Shown: positions 1-9,296 of the stretch, piece by piece
How the letters are laid out: each line of letters starts with the position of its first letter
How positions within the stretch are numbered: position 1 is the first letter of the stretch
Notes under the pieces: model-generated
The model's database searches: none
Told to the model about the DNA's origin: nothing
Seen by the model: only the letters and a program-made list of their open reading frames with translations
Translations under genes and position numbers: made by a program
Source of the DNA: Chloroflexota bacterium
Lineage (GTDB): Bacteria; Chloroflexota; Anaerolineae; UBA2200
Assembly: GCA_030607875.1 (NCBI GenBank)
Contig: JAUWJD010000003.1
Span: 62,001 to 126,000, forward strand
Reading direction: 5' to 3'
Length of the DNA stretch: 64,000 nucleotides

Positions 1-1663
1 CATTTTCTACCCCTTCGGATACAACACTGCCCTCACAGAGTTGACGCTGTCCAACATCGTCCCAGCCCTACCGCTGACGGTTCTGTTTGGCGAGGTAGTG
101 GCCTATAACCTAGCGATGTGGCTGCCTTTTGTGTTGTCGGGCTTTGCGATGTATCTGCTTGTGTTGCGGCTCACCGGGAGCAAGATTGCCGGGTTCGTCA
201 GCGGCATCATCTTTGCCTTCTGCCCTTTTCGCATGTTGCATCTTGGGGCAGGGCACCTACCGCTGATCGCAACGCAGTGGTTACCTCTGTTCTTCTTGTA
301 TTTGGACAGGATGATCGAGAGTCAGCGTAGCCGGGATGCCCTCATGGCAGGGCTGTTCTATGCGCTTGGCGCATTGTCGGCCTGGTACTTTGCATATATG
401 TTTGCCATGGCAGGCATTCTGTATGTCTTGGTGCGGGCCAGACCGTGGCGGGAGTACTTGTTCCAACGAGGATTTCTTCGCCGCGTTCTGTTATTTGTGC
501 TGGTGTGCTTCGTGTTGGTTGGGCCCTTCCTGCTACAGTTCACGCGCGCCTTCCAAGGCTCCAGTCGGACGTGGTCGCTACACTACGTGGACCAACTCTC
601 GGCCAGTCCACTGGATTTCTTCTATCCCAATGTGTTGCATCCGCTCTGGGGGCAGTGGCTCATGGAGCGCTATCCACAGAACCTGAGTGAGGGTGTCTTG
701 TACTTGGGGCTGACACCTCTGATGTTGAGTGCAATTGCTCTGTGGCGGCAGAAGGACAGAACGCGTAAGGCTTTTGGCTATCTCGTACTGATCTTTGGAG
801 TTCTGGCCTTGGGGACTACGCTGCATTGGAAGGATAGCCGTGTGTACGTATCGGTGCCGGCATGGTTGGAGCACATCTTTGCCCTTGGGATGGGTTTCCT
901 TACTAGGCGTCTGGCGCTGTTCCCGATCTCGTCTTGGAGTCTCCGTGTCGAGGGAGCCGTATACATTCCGCTGCCTACGCTTTTGCTCTACCTGTATCTG
1001 CCTTTCTACAGTGGGATGAGGGTGTGGGCGCGCTTCGGTCTGATCACCATGTTTGGCATCGCGGTCTTGGCTGGCTTTGGAGTACAGAGATTGCGGCATT
1101 GGATTGGGCGACGAGCGATTAGTGCTGGCGGGCTTGCTGCACGCGGAGGGCTTCTGGGGCTGGTCGTGATACTTCTTGTGCTCCTGGAATTCGCGGCCTT
1201 GCCCTACGCATTAGGAAGCTCCAGTGCGCAAGCCCGGCCAGTGGATCTGTGGTTGGCTGAGCAAGAAGGCGATTTTGCCGTCATGGAGTATCCGTTGATC
1301 AAAGCCATGAGCGGCAGATCGTATTACTACATGCGCTATCACGGCAAACGCATCAGCTTCGGCCAAAGCACGTATTTTCCACGTCCCTTCAGTGACAAAC
1401 GCCCGGTGTTGGAGAGCTTCCCCAGCGAGGCAAGCATTGCTCTGCTGAAAACCTGGGGAGTGCGCTACATCCTAGTCGGCTCGCGGCACTATGGGGTGGA
1501 TTGGCCGCAACTGGCTTCAGAGCTGGAATCCAGTTCCCACCTGCGACACGTGGTGACGCTTGATGACCAACCGCGCTATCAGGGGGACCGCGTCCTGCAT
1601 CTGCAGCCGGGTGCAGAGCGCGCCTTCATTGTGGATCGCGTTTTCGTCTACGAGGTGCTATGA
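1..1663 (+). CDS. Polytopic GT-C-like membrane protein, 5' truncated by window edge
   Basis: The frame is open from base 2, so the TTG at 41 is not the true start. The residues before it (IFYPFGYNTAL) align with FYPRGYHLAL at residue 72 of the paralogue at 35650-37557, so about 70 N-terminal residues lie upstream of the window. The visible 553 residues hold roughly ten hydrophobic spans followed by a soluble C-terminal segment containing WGVRYILVGSRHYG, which the paralogue shares (WGVKYVLVGAKAYG). It resembles the large GT-C-fold or PTPS-related membrane proteins common in glycan loci, but the Asp-Glu pair of GT39 enzymes is not visible. A transferase or glycan-handling role is inferred. The stop overlaps the next start (ATGA). 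Confidence 0.8.
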   Translation, partial: IFYPFGYNTALTELTLSNIVPALPLTVLFGEVVAYNLAMWLPFVLSGFAMYLLVLRLTGSKIAGFVSGIIFAFCPFRMLHLGAGHLPLIATQWLPLFFLYLDRMIESQRSRDALMAGLFYALGALSAWYFAYMFAMAGILYVLVRARPWREYLFQRGFLRRVLLFVLVCFVLVGPFLLQFTRAFQGSSRTWSLHYVDQLSASPLDFFYPNVLHPLWGQWLMERYPQNLSEGVLYLGLTPLMLSAIALWRQKDRTRKAFGYLVLIFGVLALGTTLHWKDSRVYVSVPAWLEHIFALGMGFLTRRLALFPISSWSLRVEGAVYIPLPTLLLYLYLPFYSGMRVWARFGLITMFGIAVLAGFGVQRLRHWIGRRAISAGGLAARGGLLGLVVILLVLLEFAALPYALGSSSAQARPVDLWLAEQEGDFAVMEYPLIKAMSGRSYYYMRYHGKRISFGQSTYFPRPFSDKRPVLESFPSEASIALLKTWGVRYILVGSRHYGVDWPQLASELESSSHLRHVVTLDDQPRYQGDRVLHLQPGAERAFIVDRVFVYEVL

Positions 1664-3318
1664 GCTTGTCTGTGCCACAGTCGGAACCAAGCTTCCGTCT
1701 CAACCGAACGCACGTGGCCATCGGGCTGGCACTGGCTTGCGTGACACTGTTCGCGGTTTCCGCTACCTTGAATGACGCAGGCATAACCTGGGATGAACCG
1801 CTCTACATGAGGGCCTCGCGCACCTACATGAGTTGGTTCGGTTTGCTCAAGCGTGGCATGTTGAGCGGCGATCTGCGAGAGTCTTTCTCCAATCAGGCTA
1901 TTGTGGCTGGATGGATGCCGCACCCCACGTTGGAACTGCACCCGCCACTGGGCAAGATCCTATCCGGCTTTGCCTTTGCCACTCTGCGTGGTGTTTGGGG
2001 CGAAATCGCCGCTCTCCGCTTCAGCAATGCGGTGCTGTTCTCACTGCTGGTGGCCATGGTCTTCTGGATGATTGCTTCGGCGTACGGCACGGTAAGCGGA
2101 TTCTTTGCCGCCTTATGTCTCATGCTTATGCCGCGCATGTTCTTTCACGCCCACCTGGCCAACATTGACATTACGGTGGCCGCCATGTGGTTTCTGGCCA
2201 TGTACTGCTTCTGGAAGTACGAGTCTCGGCGCGGCTGGCCATCCGTAGTACTCTTGGGGGTGGCCTATGGTCTTATGTTGGGCACCAAAATGAACGCGAT
2301 TGTGATGCCGATGGTCTGGGGTATTTGGGTACTGATGTTCCACCGCAACTGGCGTACCATATTCAGACTCGCTGTCATCGCTGTGATCGGAGTCCTGGTG
2401 TTCATTGCTATGTGGCCCTGGTTGTACCACGATACGGGCAATCGCTTGATGTATTACATCCTGATGGCTTTCCGATTCAAGGACCGGCCACAGTTCTATC
2501 TGGGGCAAACGCTGCCCCACGTGCCCTGGCACTATCCATTTGTAATCACGCTTGCCGTGGTTCCTCTGGTGATCACCGTGATGTACTTGCTGGGTATCTC
2601 TCAGGTCCTACGTCGCCGCAGCTCAGTCGGCCAGCGACGGGGAAAGGCGTGGGATGAAATGGGTTGGCTGCTGCTGTTGAACGCGCTGACTCCGCTCCTT
2701 TTCGCTGCCACGGGTTTGCAGGCGGCTTACAGCGGCGAGCGGCATTTCATTCCAGCCTATCCATACCTGGCTTGTCTCGCTGGTGTTGGATTTGGAAGTG
2801 TGCTGGATGTCTTGGGCGCATCCTGTCGCAGGTTCTACCCACGTGTAGATACGGGTAAGGTGCGCCTGATCATGGTAGGCGTTCTCGTTTCGCTTCTGGT
2901 ACCGCCATCGCTCTCTATAGTGCGTATTCACCCCTATCAATTGTCCTACTACAGCGAGTTGGTAGGGGGGCTGCCCGGGGCCACACGTCTGGGCCTGGAG
3001 ACGACCTTTTGGTGCGAGACGTATCGGGCTGCATTGCCTTACCTGGATGAGAATGCGCAACCTGCTGCCTCTGTGTGGGCGGAAAACCCCTTCGTCCTAC
3101 GCTTCTACCAACGCCATGGCATGCTGCGTGGCGATCTGGAAGTGGTAGGTGGCGATGTGGTCAGCCCCTGCACAGCCGACTACGTAGTTGCGCAAGTGCG
3201 CCAAACCGGCTTTCATTATACGCCGGAGATTGTATCGATTATGCATGAGTACGAACCGACATACACACTGGCCCGTGAGGGCGTTTCGTTGCTGCATGTC
3301 TATAGGCTGTCACATTGA
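1660..3318 (+). CDS. GT39/PMT-like membrane glycosyltransferase
   Basis: This 552-residue protein has the layout of the dolichyl/polyprenyl-phosphate-mannose-protein mannosyltransferase (GT39) superfamily. There is a first TM helix at about 19-37, then an extracytoplasmic loop with D45-E46 in TWDEPLY (the catalytic Asp region of PMT/ArnT enzymes), an HPPLGK motif near residue 88, and about ten further hydrophobic spans. The C-terminal soluble part includes YYSELVGGLPGATRLGLE, a segment similar in kind to the tails of the proteins at 29394 and 31127. It should transfer a sugar from a polyprenyl-phosphate donor to an acceptor on the outer face of the membrane. The acceptor cannot be read from sequence. 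ATGA overlap with the upstream gene. Confidence 0.82.
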   Translation: MSLSVPQSEPSFRLNRTHVAIGLALACVTLFAVSATLNDAGITWDEPLYMRASRTYMSWFGLLKRGMLSGDLRESFSNQAIVAGWMPHPTLELHPPLGKILSGFAFATLRGVWGEIAALRFSNAVLFSLLVAMVFWMIASAYGTVSGFFAALCLMLMPRMFFHAHLANIDITVAAMWFLAMYCFWKYESRRGWPSVVLLGVAYGLMLGTKMNAIVMPMVWGIWVLMFHRNWRTIFRLAVIAVIGVLVFIAMWPWLYHDTGNRLMYYILMAFRFKDRPQFYLGQTLPHVPWHYPFVITLAVVPLVITVMYLLGISQVLRRRSSVGQRRGKAWDEMGWLLLLNALTPLLFAATGLQAAYSGERHFIPAYPYLACLAGVGFGSVLDVLGASCRRFYPRVDTGKVRLIMVGVLVSLLVPPSLSIVRIHPYQLSYYSELVGGLPGATRLGLETTFWCETYRAALPYLDENAQPAASVWAENPFVLRFYQRHGMLRGDLEVVGGDVVSPCTADYVVAQVRQTGFHYTPEIVSIMHEYEPTYTLAREGVSLLHVYRLSH

Positions 3319-4982
3319 GGATAGCCTGGATGGTTGGTGACTTGATCGTGCTGCGCAAGAGAATCACAGATCTGGGATCGGGTTGGTTTCGCCTTGAGGT
3401 GCAGAAGAAGGACCTGTTGATCCTATTGTGCCTCGGGCTCATTGCCACAACCCTCATATTTTGGCAACTGGGGGAGGGTAGCCTCGGTGACTACGATGAG
3501 GCTGATTACGCCCAGAGTGCTCGTGAGATGCTCTGGTGGTCCGATTTCAACACGCCGCGCTGGAATGGCATGGAGTTCTTCGACAAACCGCCGCTGTGTT
3601 ACTGGCTGACTGCTTTGGCCTACAAGGTCTTTGGCGTCAACGAGTTCAGCGCCCGCTTTGTGTCGGCCTGTTCGGGGGTCTTGGCGATTCTACTGGCGTA
3701 CGTCCTGGGGCGTGATTTGTTTGGCAGTCGGGCTGTAGGCCTCGGTGCGTCTATTGTCTTACTCACTGCCAATCGCAACCTGTTTAGCCATGGCTACAAC
3801 TTCCTGAGCTTGGCGCGCGTCGGCATGTTGGACATGCCGCTGATCTTGACTATGATGGTTGCGGTGTGGTTTGCCTGGCGTGCCTCTGTTGCTACAGACC
3901 AAAGCAGGGCCAGGTATCTGATCTTGCTGGGTGTGGCGTTGGGTCTTGGGCTGATGATCAAGAGCATTGCTGGTTTCATGGCCTATGGCATCGTGGGGCT
4001 GTACTTCCTTGTGGGGGTGCCCAGGTCTGTCTGGTGGCGAAAAGAGGCCCTCTGGGGATTGCTGCTTTCTCTGGTTATCGCAGCGCCTTGGCATGTGGGC
4101 CAGTTATTGATCTGGGGCAGGCATTTCTGGGATTCTTACGTGGTTTCCCTGACGGTGGGATATGTGACAGGGGAGCAAGGGCACACCAAAGACTGGCTAT
4201 TTTACTTCCGCAGCGTGCGGCGTGGTTTTCCGATCTTGTACCTCTTGGTGGTTGTAGCTGTGGTGTATGGGCTGTACCGAGCAGTACGTTATCGCCTGTC
4301 GCCGTCGCTGCGGCGAGAGAAAGACAGGGGTATCATCCTGTTGCTCTGTTGGGCGGCTGTGCCTATGATACTGTATAACATGTCGCGCAGCAGAATTGGC
4401 TGGTACATGATTCCCATTTATCCTGCGCTGGCCTTGCTGACTATGTACGTGATAGTAGCTGCACTGCGCAGCAAGTGGGCAATTCGTTTCTTCCAGGTGG
4501 CTATCTTGGCTTTCAATCGATGGTCGCCCAGAGCTGGCCACCATGCCCCAGACGCGAGGAAGGCTGCATTCTACAGCAGCTCTGTGCTGGCACTGGTATT
4601 TGTTCTGGTGGTTACCTTGGCTTTCAATCCATGGTTGCCTAGAGTAAATGACTTTAATCCAGACGTGAAGAAGGTCGTTTCTTACAGCAGGTATGTGCTG
4701 GATGAAGATGCGATTCTGGTGAACTACTGGCCGGGCTCTTACTGGATCAGGCCTTCAGCCCTGTTCTACGCAGACCGCCCGTTGCTTCTGGTAACAGACG
4801 AGCAAGCACTGCAGCGTCTGCTAAAGACCCGAGGCGATTTTTACGTGCTGGCTGATTGGGCACACTGGGGGCCAGTGCGGAAACTGGGGAACGTAGCGTA
4901 TCATTCGGGAGAGTACGTTCTGGTCAAGGCACGCAGGGCTGTTGCAGATCATTCATCTTGCTTGACGAGAAAGCGGGGGTAA
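3315..4982 (+). CDS. ArnT-like GT39 glycosyltransferase with internal duplication
   Basis: A 555-residue polytopic protein with the classic ArnT/PMT first-loop signature: D61-E62 in DYDEADYAQSAREM, followed by FFDKPPLCYWL. About eleven hydrophobic spans follow, then a short soluble tail. The chosen TTG start overlaps the previous stop (TTGA); ATG at 3330 is an alternative. Residues about 397-465 contain an imperfect tandem duplication with a 111-bp period (AFNRWSPR... and AFNPWLPR...). It probably transfers an activated sugar from undecaprenyl phosphate to a surface acceptor, fed by the GT2 enzyme encoded just downstream. Confidence 0.83.
   Translation: MRIAWMVGDLIVLRKRITDLGSGWFRLEVQKKDLLILLCLGLIATTLIFWQLGEGSLGDYDEADYAQSAREMLWWSDFNTPRWNGMEFFDKPPLCYWLTALAYKVFGVNEFSARFVSACSGVLAILLAYVLGRDLFGSRAVGLGASIVLLTANRNLFSHGYNFLSLARVGMLDMPLILTMMVAVWFAWRASVATDQSRARYLILLGVALGLGLMIKSIAGFMAYGIVGLYFLVGVPRSVWWRKEALWGLLLSLVIAAPWHVGQLLIWGRHFWDSYVVSLTVGYVTGEQGHTKDWLFYFRSVRRGFPILYLLVVVAVVYGLYRAVRYRLSPSLRREKDRGIILLLCWAAVPMILYNMSRSRIGWYMIPIYPALALLTMYVIVAALRSKWAIRFFQVAILAFNRWSPRAGHHAPDARKAAFYSSSVLALVFVLVVTLAFNPWLPRVNDFNPDVKKVVSYSRYVLDEDAILVNYWPGSYWIRPSALFYADRPLLLVTDEQALQRLLKTRGDFYVLADWAHWGPVRKLGNVAYHSGEYVLVKARRAVADHSSCLTRKRG
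4505..4710 (+). repeat. Imperfect 111-bp in-frame tandem duplication
   Basis: Two copies begin at 4505 and 4616 with the shared block CTTGGCTTTCAATC and both run to a shared TACAGCAG...TGTGCTGG block. The period is 111 bp, or 37 codons, so the frame is kept. The copies have diverged clearly, so the event is not recent. The duplication adds one hydrophobic stretch and one connecting loop near the C-terminus of the ArnT-like protein. Confidence 0.8.
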
Positions 4983-4985
4983 TTG

Positions 4986-5714
4986 ATGACGCCAGGAGTG
5001 TTCTTGTCCATAACTGCACCCGCTTATAATGAGCGTGAGAACATTGAGAACATGGTGACCTACTGGGAGAGCGTCTTTGCTCGTGATGGCATCCAAGGCG
5101 AGATCGTTATTGGTGAGGATGGCAGCACCGATGGCACCAAGGACATCTTGCGTGAGCTCCAGGGCAAACTGGACAACCTGCTGGTGGTGGATCATGCGGT
5201 CAATCGAGGCTATGGCTGTGCCCTGTCCAGTGCAATTGCCCGTTCCACGGGAGACTATGTCCTGACCATCGACTCTGATGGGCAGTTTGATGCGGGTGAA
5301 TACACGCTCCTCTTGGCCGAAATGGACAAGGGTTATGACGTCGTCACTGGGTACCGCCGTGGTAAGCGGGATGTGTTGCTGCGCGTGGTTGCTGACCGCG
5401 TGCTGAACTGGATCATCCGGTTCCTGTTCCGCCTCCCACTGCGTGACACCAACTGTGCTCTCAAGCTCTTCAAGGGCGATGTGGCGCGACGTCTGACGAT
5501 AGAGGCACGTGGCTATCCGACGCCTACCGAGCTGCTGGTGCGCGCTCAGACCTTGGGCTATGCAGTTGGCGAGACCGGGATCACGCATTATGAGCGTGCT
5601 GGTGGGCAGTCAAAGCTGAAAGCGTTGCGCACAAGCTGGCACATGCTGTTATTTCTGGCCTACCTGAAATACAAACAAATCCTCTTTAGAGCCCATGTCA
5701 TCAACGATTTTTGA
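4986..5714 (+). CDS. GT2 glycosyltransferase, polyprenyl-phosphate sugar synthase type
   Basis: A 242-residue GT2 (GT-A fold) enzyme: APAYNERENIE at the N-terminus, GEDGSTDGT, NRGYGCAL, and D96-S-D98-GQ as the metal-binding DxD. A short amphipathic segment (LNWIIRFLFRLPLRDTNCALKLF) follows, as in DPM1/Ppm1-like synthases. No clear C-terminal TM pair is visible, so it is probably peripheral or associates with a partner. It is expected to load a sugar from a nucleotide donor onto polyprenyl phosphate for the neighbouring GT39 enzymes. ATG 4986 is preferred over TTG 4983; the upstream AAGCGGGGGT run may serve as ribosome binding site. Confidence 0.85.
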   Translation: MTPGVFLSITAPAYNERENIENMVTYWESVFARDGIQGEIVIGEDGSTDGTKDILRELQGKLDNLLVVDHAVNRGYGCALSSAIARSTGDYVLTIDSDGQFDAGEYTLLLAEMDKGYDVVTGYRRGKRDVLLRVVADRVLNWIIRFLFRLPLRDTNCALKLFKGDVARRLTIEARGYPTPTELLVRAQTLGYAVGETGITHYERAGGQSKLKALRTSWHMLLFLAYLKYKQILFRAHVINDF

Positions 5715-5726
5715 TTTGGAGGGACC

Positions 5727-6725
5727 TTGTCACAGAAGCTGCTTGGTGTAATTCTGGCTGCAGGAAAAGGGAGCCGCATACAGCCACTCAATCTCTACTG
5801 GCCCAAGCCTTTGTTGCCTGTGTGCAACAAGCCGATCATCCAGTACCAACTGGAGGATATGCGCGACATCGGCGTTCGAGAGGTGATTATTGTGGTCGGC
5901 CATCTGAAGGAGGAGATCATCTCCTACTTCGGCGATGGCTCCTCTCTGGGCTTGCACATTCGGTATGTAGAACAGAGGAAGATGCTAGGCATCGCCCACG
6001 CCGTGGCCCAATTGGAGAACGAGGTTGATTCGCCTTTCATCCTGTTTCTCGGCGACATCTTCCTGGTACCGAAGAATCTACGGGCCATGGAGCGCATGTT
6101 CTGGGAACGACGGGCGGGTGCTGTGCTGGCCGTCAAGCGCGAGGAGAAGCCGGAGTATGTCCGGCGCAATTTTGCCGTAATCTTGCACGCCAGCGGCACC
6201 GTTACGCGGGTGATTGAGAAGCCACGCTATGTGACCACTGATTTGAAGGGATGCGGCGTGTACATATTCGATCTGGCCATCTTTGATGCCATCCGGCGCA
6301 CGCCACGAACGGCCCAACGCGACGAGTACGAGATCACGAACTCGATCCAGATTCTGATTGACGATGGGTACCCTGTGTATCCCGCAGAGGTCATCGCCTG
6401 GGACATGAATATCACTTTTGCCTGTGATCTGCTAGAGTGCAATCGCAGCCAACTACAAAGGCTGGACAAACCCTATCTGATCGGTCGCAATACGACCATC
6501 CATCCGGAAGCTGCTATCCAGAACTCGGTGCTTGGCGACGGAGTGACCTTGGAGAAGCCAATTGCGGTCAAGGATTCGCTGGTCTTCTCTGGGGTACGTA
6601 TCACCGCAGAGAATGACATCGAGCGTATGTTACTGACACCTGACGTCTCGATTAGTTGCGCTGCTGCCTCGCCAGAGAGCAGGCGAGACTTGACGGCAGG
6701 GGAGGAGCCAAGCCATGGAGTATAG
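5727..6725 (+). CDS. Sugar-1-phosphate nucleotidyltransferase (RmlA/GalU-like)
   Basis: A 332-residue nucleotidyltransferase. The N-terminal signature LAAGKGSRIQPL...WPKPLLP is that of NTP:sugar-1-phosphate nucleotidylyltransferases, followed by FLGDIF (metal/nucleotide site) and CGVYIFD. Residues about 245-300 (GRNTTIHPEAAIQNSVLGDG) look like a short left-handed beta-helix. It should make an NDP-sugar, most likely dTDP- or UDP-glucose-like, for the SDR enzyme encoded next. The start is TTG, supported by GGAGGG at 5718-5723. The specific nucleotide and sugar cannot be settled from the sequence. Confidence 0.85.
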   Translation: MSQKLLGVILAAGKGSRIQPLNLYWPKPLLPVCNKPIIQYQLEDMRDIGVREVIIVVGHLKEEIISYFGDGSSLGLHIRYVEQRKMLGIAHAVAQLENEVDSPFILFLGDIFLVPKNLRAMERMFWERRAGAVLAVKREEKPEYVRRNFAVILHASGTVTRVIEKPRYVTTDLKGCGVYIFDLAIFDAIRRTPRTAQRDEYEITNSIQILIDDGYPVYPAEVIAWDMNITFACDLLECNRSQLQRLDKPYLIGRNTTIHPEAAIQNSVLGDGVTLEKPIAVKDSLVFSGVRITAENDIERMLLTPDVSISCAAASPESRRDLTAGEEPSHGV

Positions 6726-7644
6726 GCAGGCATTGGTCACTGGCGGAGCGGGGTTCATTGGCTCGCATCTCGTCGAACGGCTCTTGTGCGAGGGCCTGCA
6801 GGTTATGGTACTGGATGACCTATCGGTTGGCAAGCGCGAGAACGTGCCGGCAGAGGCGAATTTCGTGCTGGGCGATGTGCGCGACCCTGACATGGTGTCT
6901 GCGGTCGTGTCTGGCATGGATGTGGTCTTCCATTTGGCAGCGCGGGTCAGTATTCGCGCCTCAGTTGCAAGATTCCGCGAGGACGCAGAGACCAATTTGA
7001 TGGGTAGTCTCAACCTATTGAGTGCCTGTGCTGCTCACGCCGTCAAAAAGTTCGTTTATGCCTCTTCGATGGCAGTTTATGCCGACGCGCCTGAGCCCGT
7101 CCCTGTGCCCGAGAGCTACGATACCGTGCCCATATCGCCCTACGGTGTGGCCAAGCTGGCTTGCGAAAGATATGCCATGCTGGTAGCTGCTCAGTCTGGC
7201 TTTGATGCCGTAGCCTTGCGTTACTTTAACACCTACGGGCCGCGGCAGACCTTTACGCCCTACGTAGGGGTGATCACCATTTTCATCCAGCGTCTGTTGC
7301 GTGGTGAACCGCCGGTCATCTTTGGCGACGGTGAGCAGTGCCGCGATTTTGTGTATGTCGGCGACATTGTCGAAGCCACGTTTCGTGCCATGACCCAGGA
7401 TGTGCAGGGTAAAGTGTTCAACGTTGGTTCTGGTCGTGGTACGACGGTCAACCAGGTTGCCTCTTTGCTCTGTGCACGGCTGCGCCCGGACATCTCGCCA
7501 CAACACATGCCGCCGCATCCGGGCGAGTTGCGCAACTCCGTTGCCGACATTCACAAAGCACAGCAGCTCTTGGGCTACGAGCCACAGGCGCGGCTTGAGG
7601 ATCGGATTGATGACGTCATTGCCTGGAATCGAGGGACGACATAA
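6715..7644 (+). CDS. NAD-dependent sugar epimerase/dehydratase (GalE-like SDR)
   Basis: A 309-residue extended short-chain dehydrogenase/reductase. The Rossmann motif GGAGFIG lies at residues 10-16, DLSVGKREN and the acidic VLGDVRD follow, and the catalytic Y143-GVA-K147 is intact within SPYGVAKLACERY. RYFNTYGPRQ and FGDGEQCRDFVYVGD are typical of UDP-glucose 4-epimerase or UDP-glucuronate decarboxylase relatives. It overlaps the nucleotidyltransferase gene by 11 bases and probably converts its product. The ribosome binding site GGGGAGGAG precedes the ATG. Epimerase is favoured over dehydratase, but substrate specificity is not visible. Confidence 0.86.
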   Translation: MEYRQALVTGGAGFIGSHLVERLLCEGLQVMVLDDLSVGKRENVPAEANFVLGDVRDPDMVSAVVSGMDVVFHLAARVSIRASVARFREDAETNLMGSLNLLSACAAHAVKKFVYASSMAVYADAPEPVPVPESYDTVPISPYGVAKLACERYAMLVAAQSGFDAVALRYFNTYGPRQTFTPYVGVITIFIQRLLRGEPPVIFGDGEQCRDFVYVGDIVEATFRAMTQDVQGKVFNVGSGRGTTVNQVASLLCARLRPDISPQHMPPHPGELRNSVADIHKAQQLLGYEPQARLEDRIDDVIAWNRGTT

Positions 7645-7645
7645 C

Positions 7646-8413
7646 ATGTGCGCTGCCAGTGCAAGAACCCTGGTGATTATTCCCGCCCACAATGAAGCCA
7701 GGAATCTAGGCAAGGTCTTGGCGGAAGTCGCTGACCTCAAGCTGCCTCTGGATGTGCTTGTCGTAGATGACTACTCTACAGACGAGACAGCATCTGTGGC
7801 CGTGCAGATGGGTGCCCGTGTGCTTAGTCTGCCGTGCAATCTCGGCTACGGAGGCGCCGTGCAGTCGGGTTTCAGGTATGCAGTGCATTACCACTACGAT
7901 TTCGGCGTGATAATGGACGCCGATGGCCAACATGCAGCCAGCAGCATTCCTGAGCTTTTGCGTGTGGTCCAGAAGGGCAAAGCGGACGTTGCGCTCGGCT
8001 CCCGCTTCCTCGGTCGGATGGACTATCGCACCAGTTTCGTCAAGCGTGTGGGCATGGCTTTCTTCAGCCAGGTGGTCTCGCGCATCACGGGGCAACGCAT
8101 TTCAGACGCCACCTCGGGCTTCCAAGCCATGAACCGCGAGGTGATGGCCTTTTTTGCTGCGGACAACTACCCGGTTGATTTCCCCGATGCCGATACGATC
8201 CTGCTGCTGCACTTTGCGGGGTTCCGTTTGCAGGAGGTACCTGTGGTCATGCGGGAGCGCCTGAGTGGGGTATCTATGCACTCTAGTTGGAAACCTATCT
8301 ACTATATCGCAAAGATGTTCTTGTCCATCTTCGTCGTCCTTCTCCGTCAAAAGACCCACAGGAACGCTGTACGCCCCAGCGAGATGTCTCGTCCTCTTTC
8401 TGGTGGGGCATAG
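7646..8413 (+). CDS. GT2 glycosyltransferase, DPM1-like
   Basis: A 255-residue GT2 enzyme with VIIPAHNEARNLGKV, VVDDYSTDET, CNLGYGGAVQSGF and the metal site D91-A-D93-GQH. The segment GSRFLGRMDYRTSFVKRVG and the DATSGFQAMNREV block mark the polyprenyl-phosphate glycosyltransferase group. The ATG at 7646 follows GAGGGACG directly; an open frame extends upstream but only across the epimerase gene. The C-terminus carries a hydrophobic stretch (YIAKMFLSIFVVLL) that could anchor it. It sits upstream of a deacetylase and a DUF2304 gene; GT2/DUF2304 neighbours are frequent in glycan loci. Confidence 0.85.
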   Translation: MCAASARTLVIIPAHNEARNLGKVLAEVADLKLPLDVLVVDDYSTDETASVAVQMGARVLSLPCNLGYGGAVQSGFRYAVHYHYDFGVIMDADGQHAASSIPELLRVVQKGKADVALGSRFLGRMDYRTSFVKRVGMAFFSQVVSRITGQRISDATSGFQAMNREVMAFFAADNYPVDFPDADTILLLHFAGFRLQEVPVVMRERLSGVSMHSSWKPIYYIAKMFLSIFVVLLRQKTHRNAVRPSEMSRPLSGGA

Positions 8414-8432
8414 GCGCGATTCGATAGGGACA

Positions 8433-9296
8433 ATGCCTCTTATGCTTAACGCATTGACCATAGATCTCGAAGACTGGTATCACCCTGAGCTGGTCCGCCA
8501 TCATACCGCGGAGGAGGAACAGAAAGGACAGATTGAGCAATCCACCCAGATGCTGCTGAACCTGCTCCGAGATCGAGGGGCCAAGGCGACCTTTTTCGTC
8601 GTGGGAGCGATTGCGCGACGCCATCCACGGCTGGTTGAAGCGATTGTGACCGAGGGCCATGAACTGGCCTGTCACGGCATGAGCCACCGGCCGCTCTGGG
8701 AGTTGACACCAGATGAGTTCCGATCTGAACTGCAGGAATTCGCTGCGATAATTGGCGAGCTTGTGCCCGGTGTGCAGGCCGTTGGCTTCCGTGCGCCGAC
8801 GTTTTCGCTGGACAATCGCACGCGTTGGGCTTTGGGCATTCTGACTGAATTCGGCTATCATTACGATTCGAGTGTATTCCCGACAAAGATGCCAGTCTAC
8901 GGTGTCAGCGGCTGCCCGCTAACGCCCTATCGCCCTTCCGTGGAGGATGTGGCTATCGCAGATGAGCGCGGCACTCTGGTCGAGTTCCCGATGTCTGTTT
9001 GGACCTGGGCAGGGTTGAAGGTGCCGGTATGTGGCGGTTTCTACTTGCGGGCGTTGCCCTTCAGCTTCGTCCGGTTCTGTCTGCGACAGATCAATCAAAC
9101 TAGGCCCTTTACGATCTATGTCCACCCGTGGGAAACCTATCCCGACACACCACGGCTGGCATTGCCCTTTCTGTCGCGTTTCATCACGTACTATAACATC
9201 GAGAAGATGATGCATCGGCTGGTAGTGCTCTTGGACGTATTTTCTTTTGCGCCGATGAAGACGGTTCTTGAAGAGATGGGGGAGTTGACGTTGTGA
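8433..9296 (+). CDS. Polysaccharide deacetylase (NodB/CE4 family, DUF3473-like)
   Basis: A 287-residue CE4 deacetylase. TIDLEDWYH near residue 10 supplies the first catalytic/metal Asp, HELACHGMSH supplies the metal-binding histidines, GFRAPTFSL carries the conserved Arg and IYVHPWE the C-terminal His motif. The TIDLEDWYHPE opening and C-terminal layout match the family found beside exosortase and exopolysaccharide loci. It would remove N- or O-acetyl groups from a surface polysaccharide. No signal peptide is seen, so it may act on a cytoplasmic or lipid-linked intermediate. ATG 8433 and 8442 are both possible starts. Confidence 0.87.
   Translation: MPLMLNALTIDLEDWYHPELVRHHTAEEEQKGQIEQSTQMLLNLLRDRGAKATFFVVGAIARRHPRLVEAIVTEGHELACHGMSHRPLWELTPDEFRSELQEFAAIIGELVPGVQAVGFRAPTFSLDNRTRWALGILTEFGYHYDSSVFPTKMPVYGVSGCPLTPYRPSVEDVAIADERGTLVEFPMSVWTWAGLKVPVCGGFYLRALPFSFVRFCLRQINQTRPFTIYVHPWETYPDTPRLALPFLSRFITYYNIEKMMHRLVVLLDVFSFAPMKTVLEEMGELTL

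Noticed and set aside
578-1099. Long minus-strand open frame (173 codons) opposite the first gene, and many similar ones elsewhere
   Set aside because: They lie entirely opposite well-supported + strand genes, have no recognisable domains, and are expected from the codon composition of GC-rich DNA.
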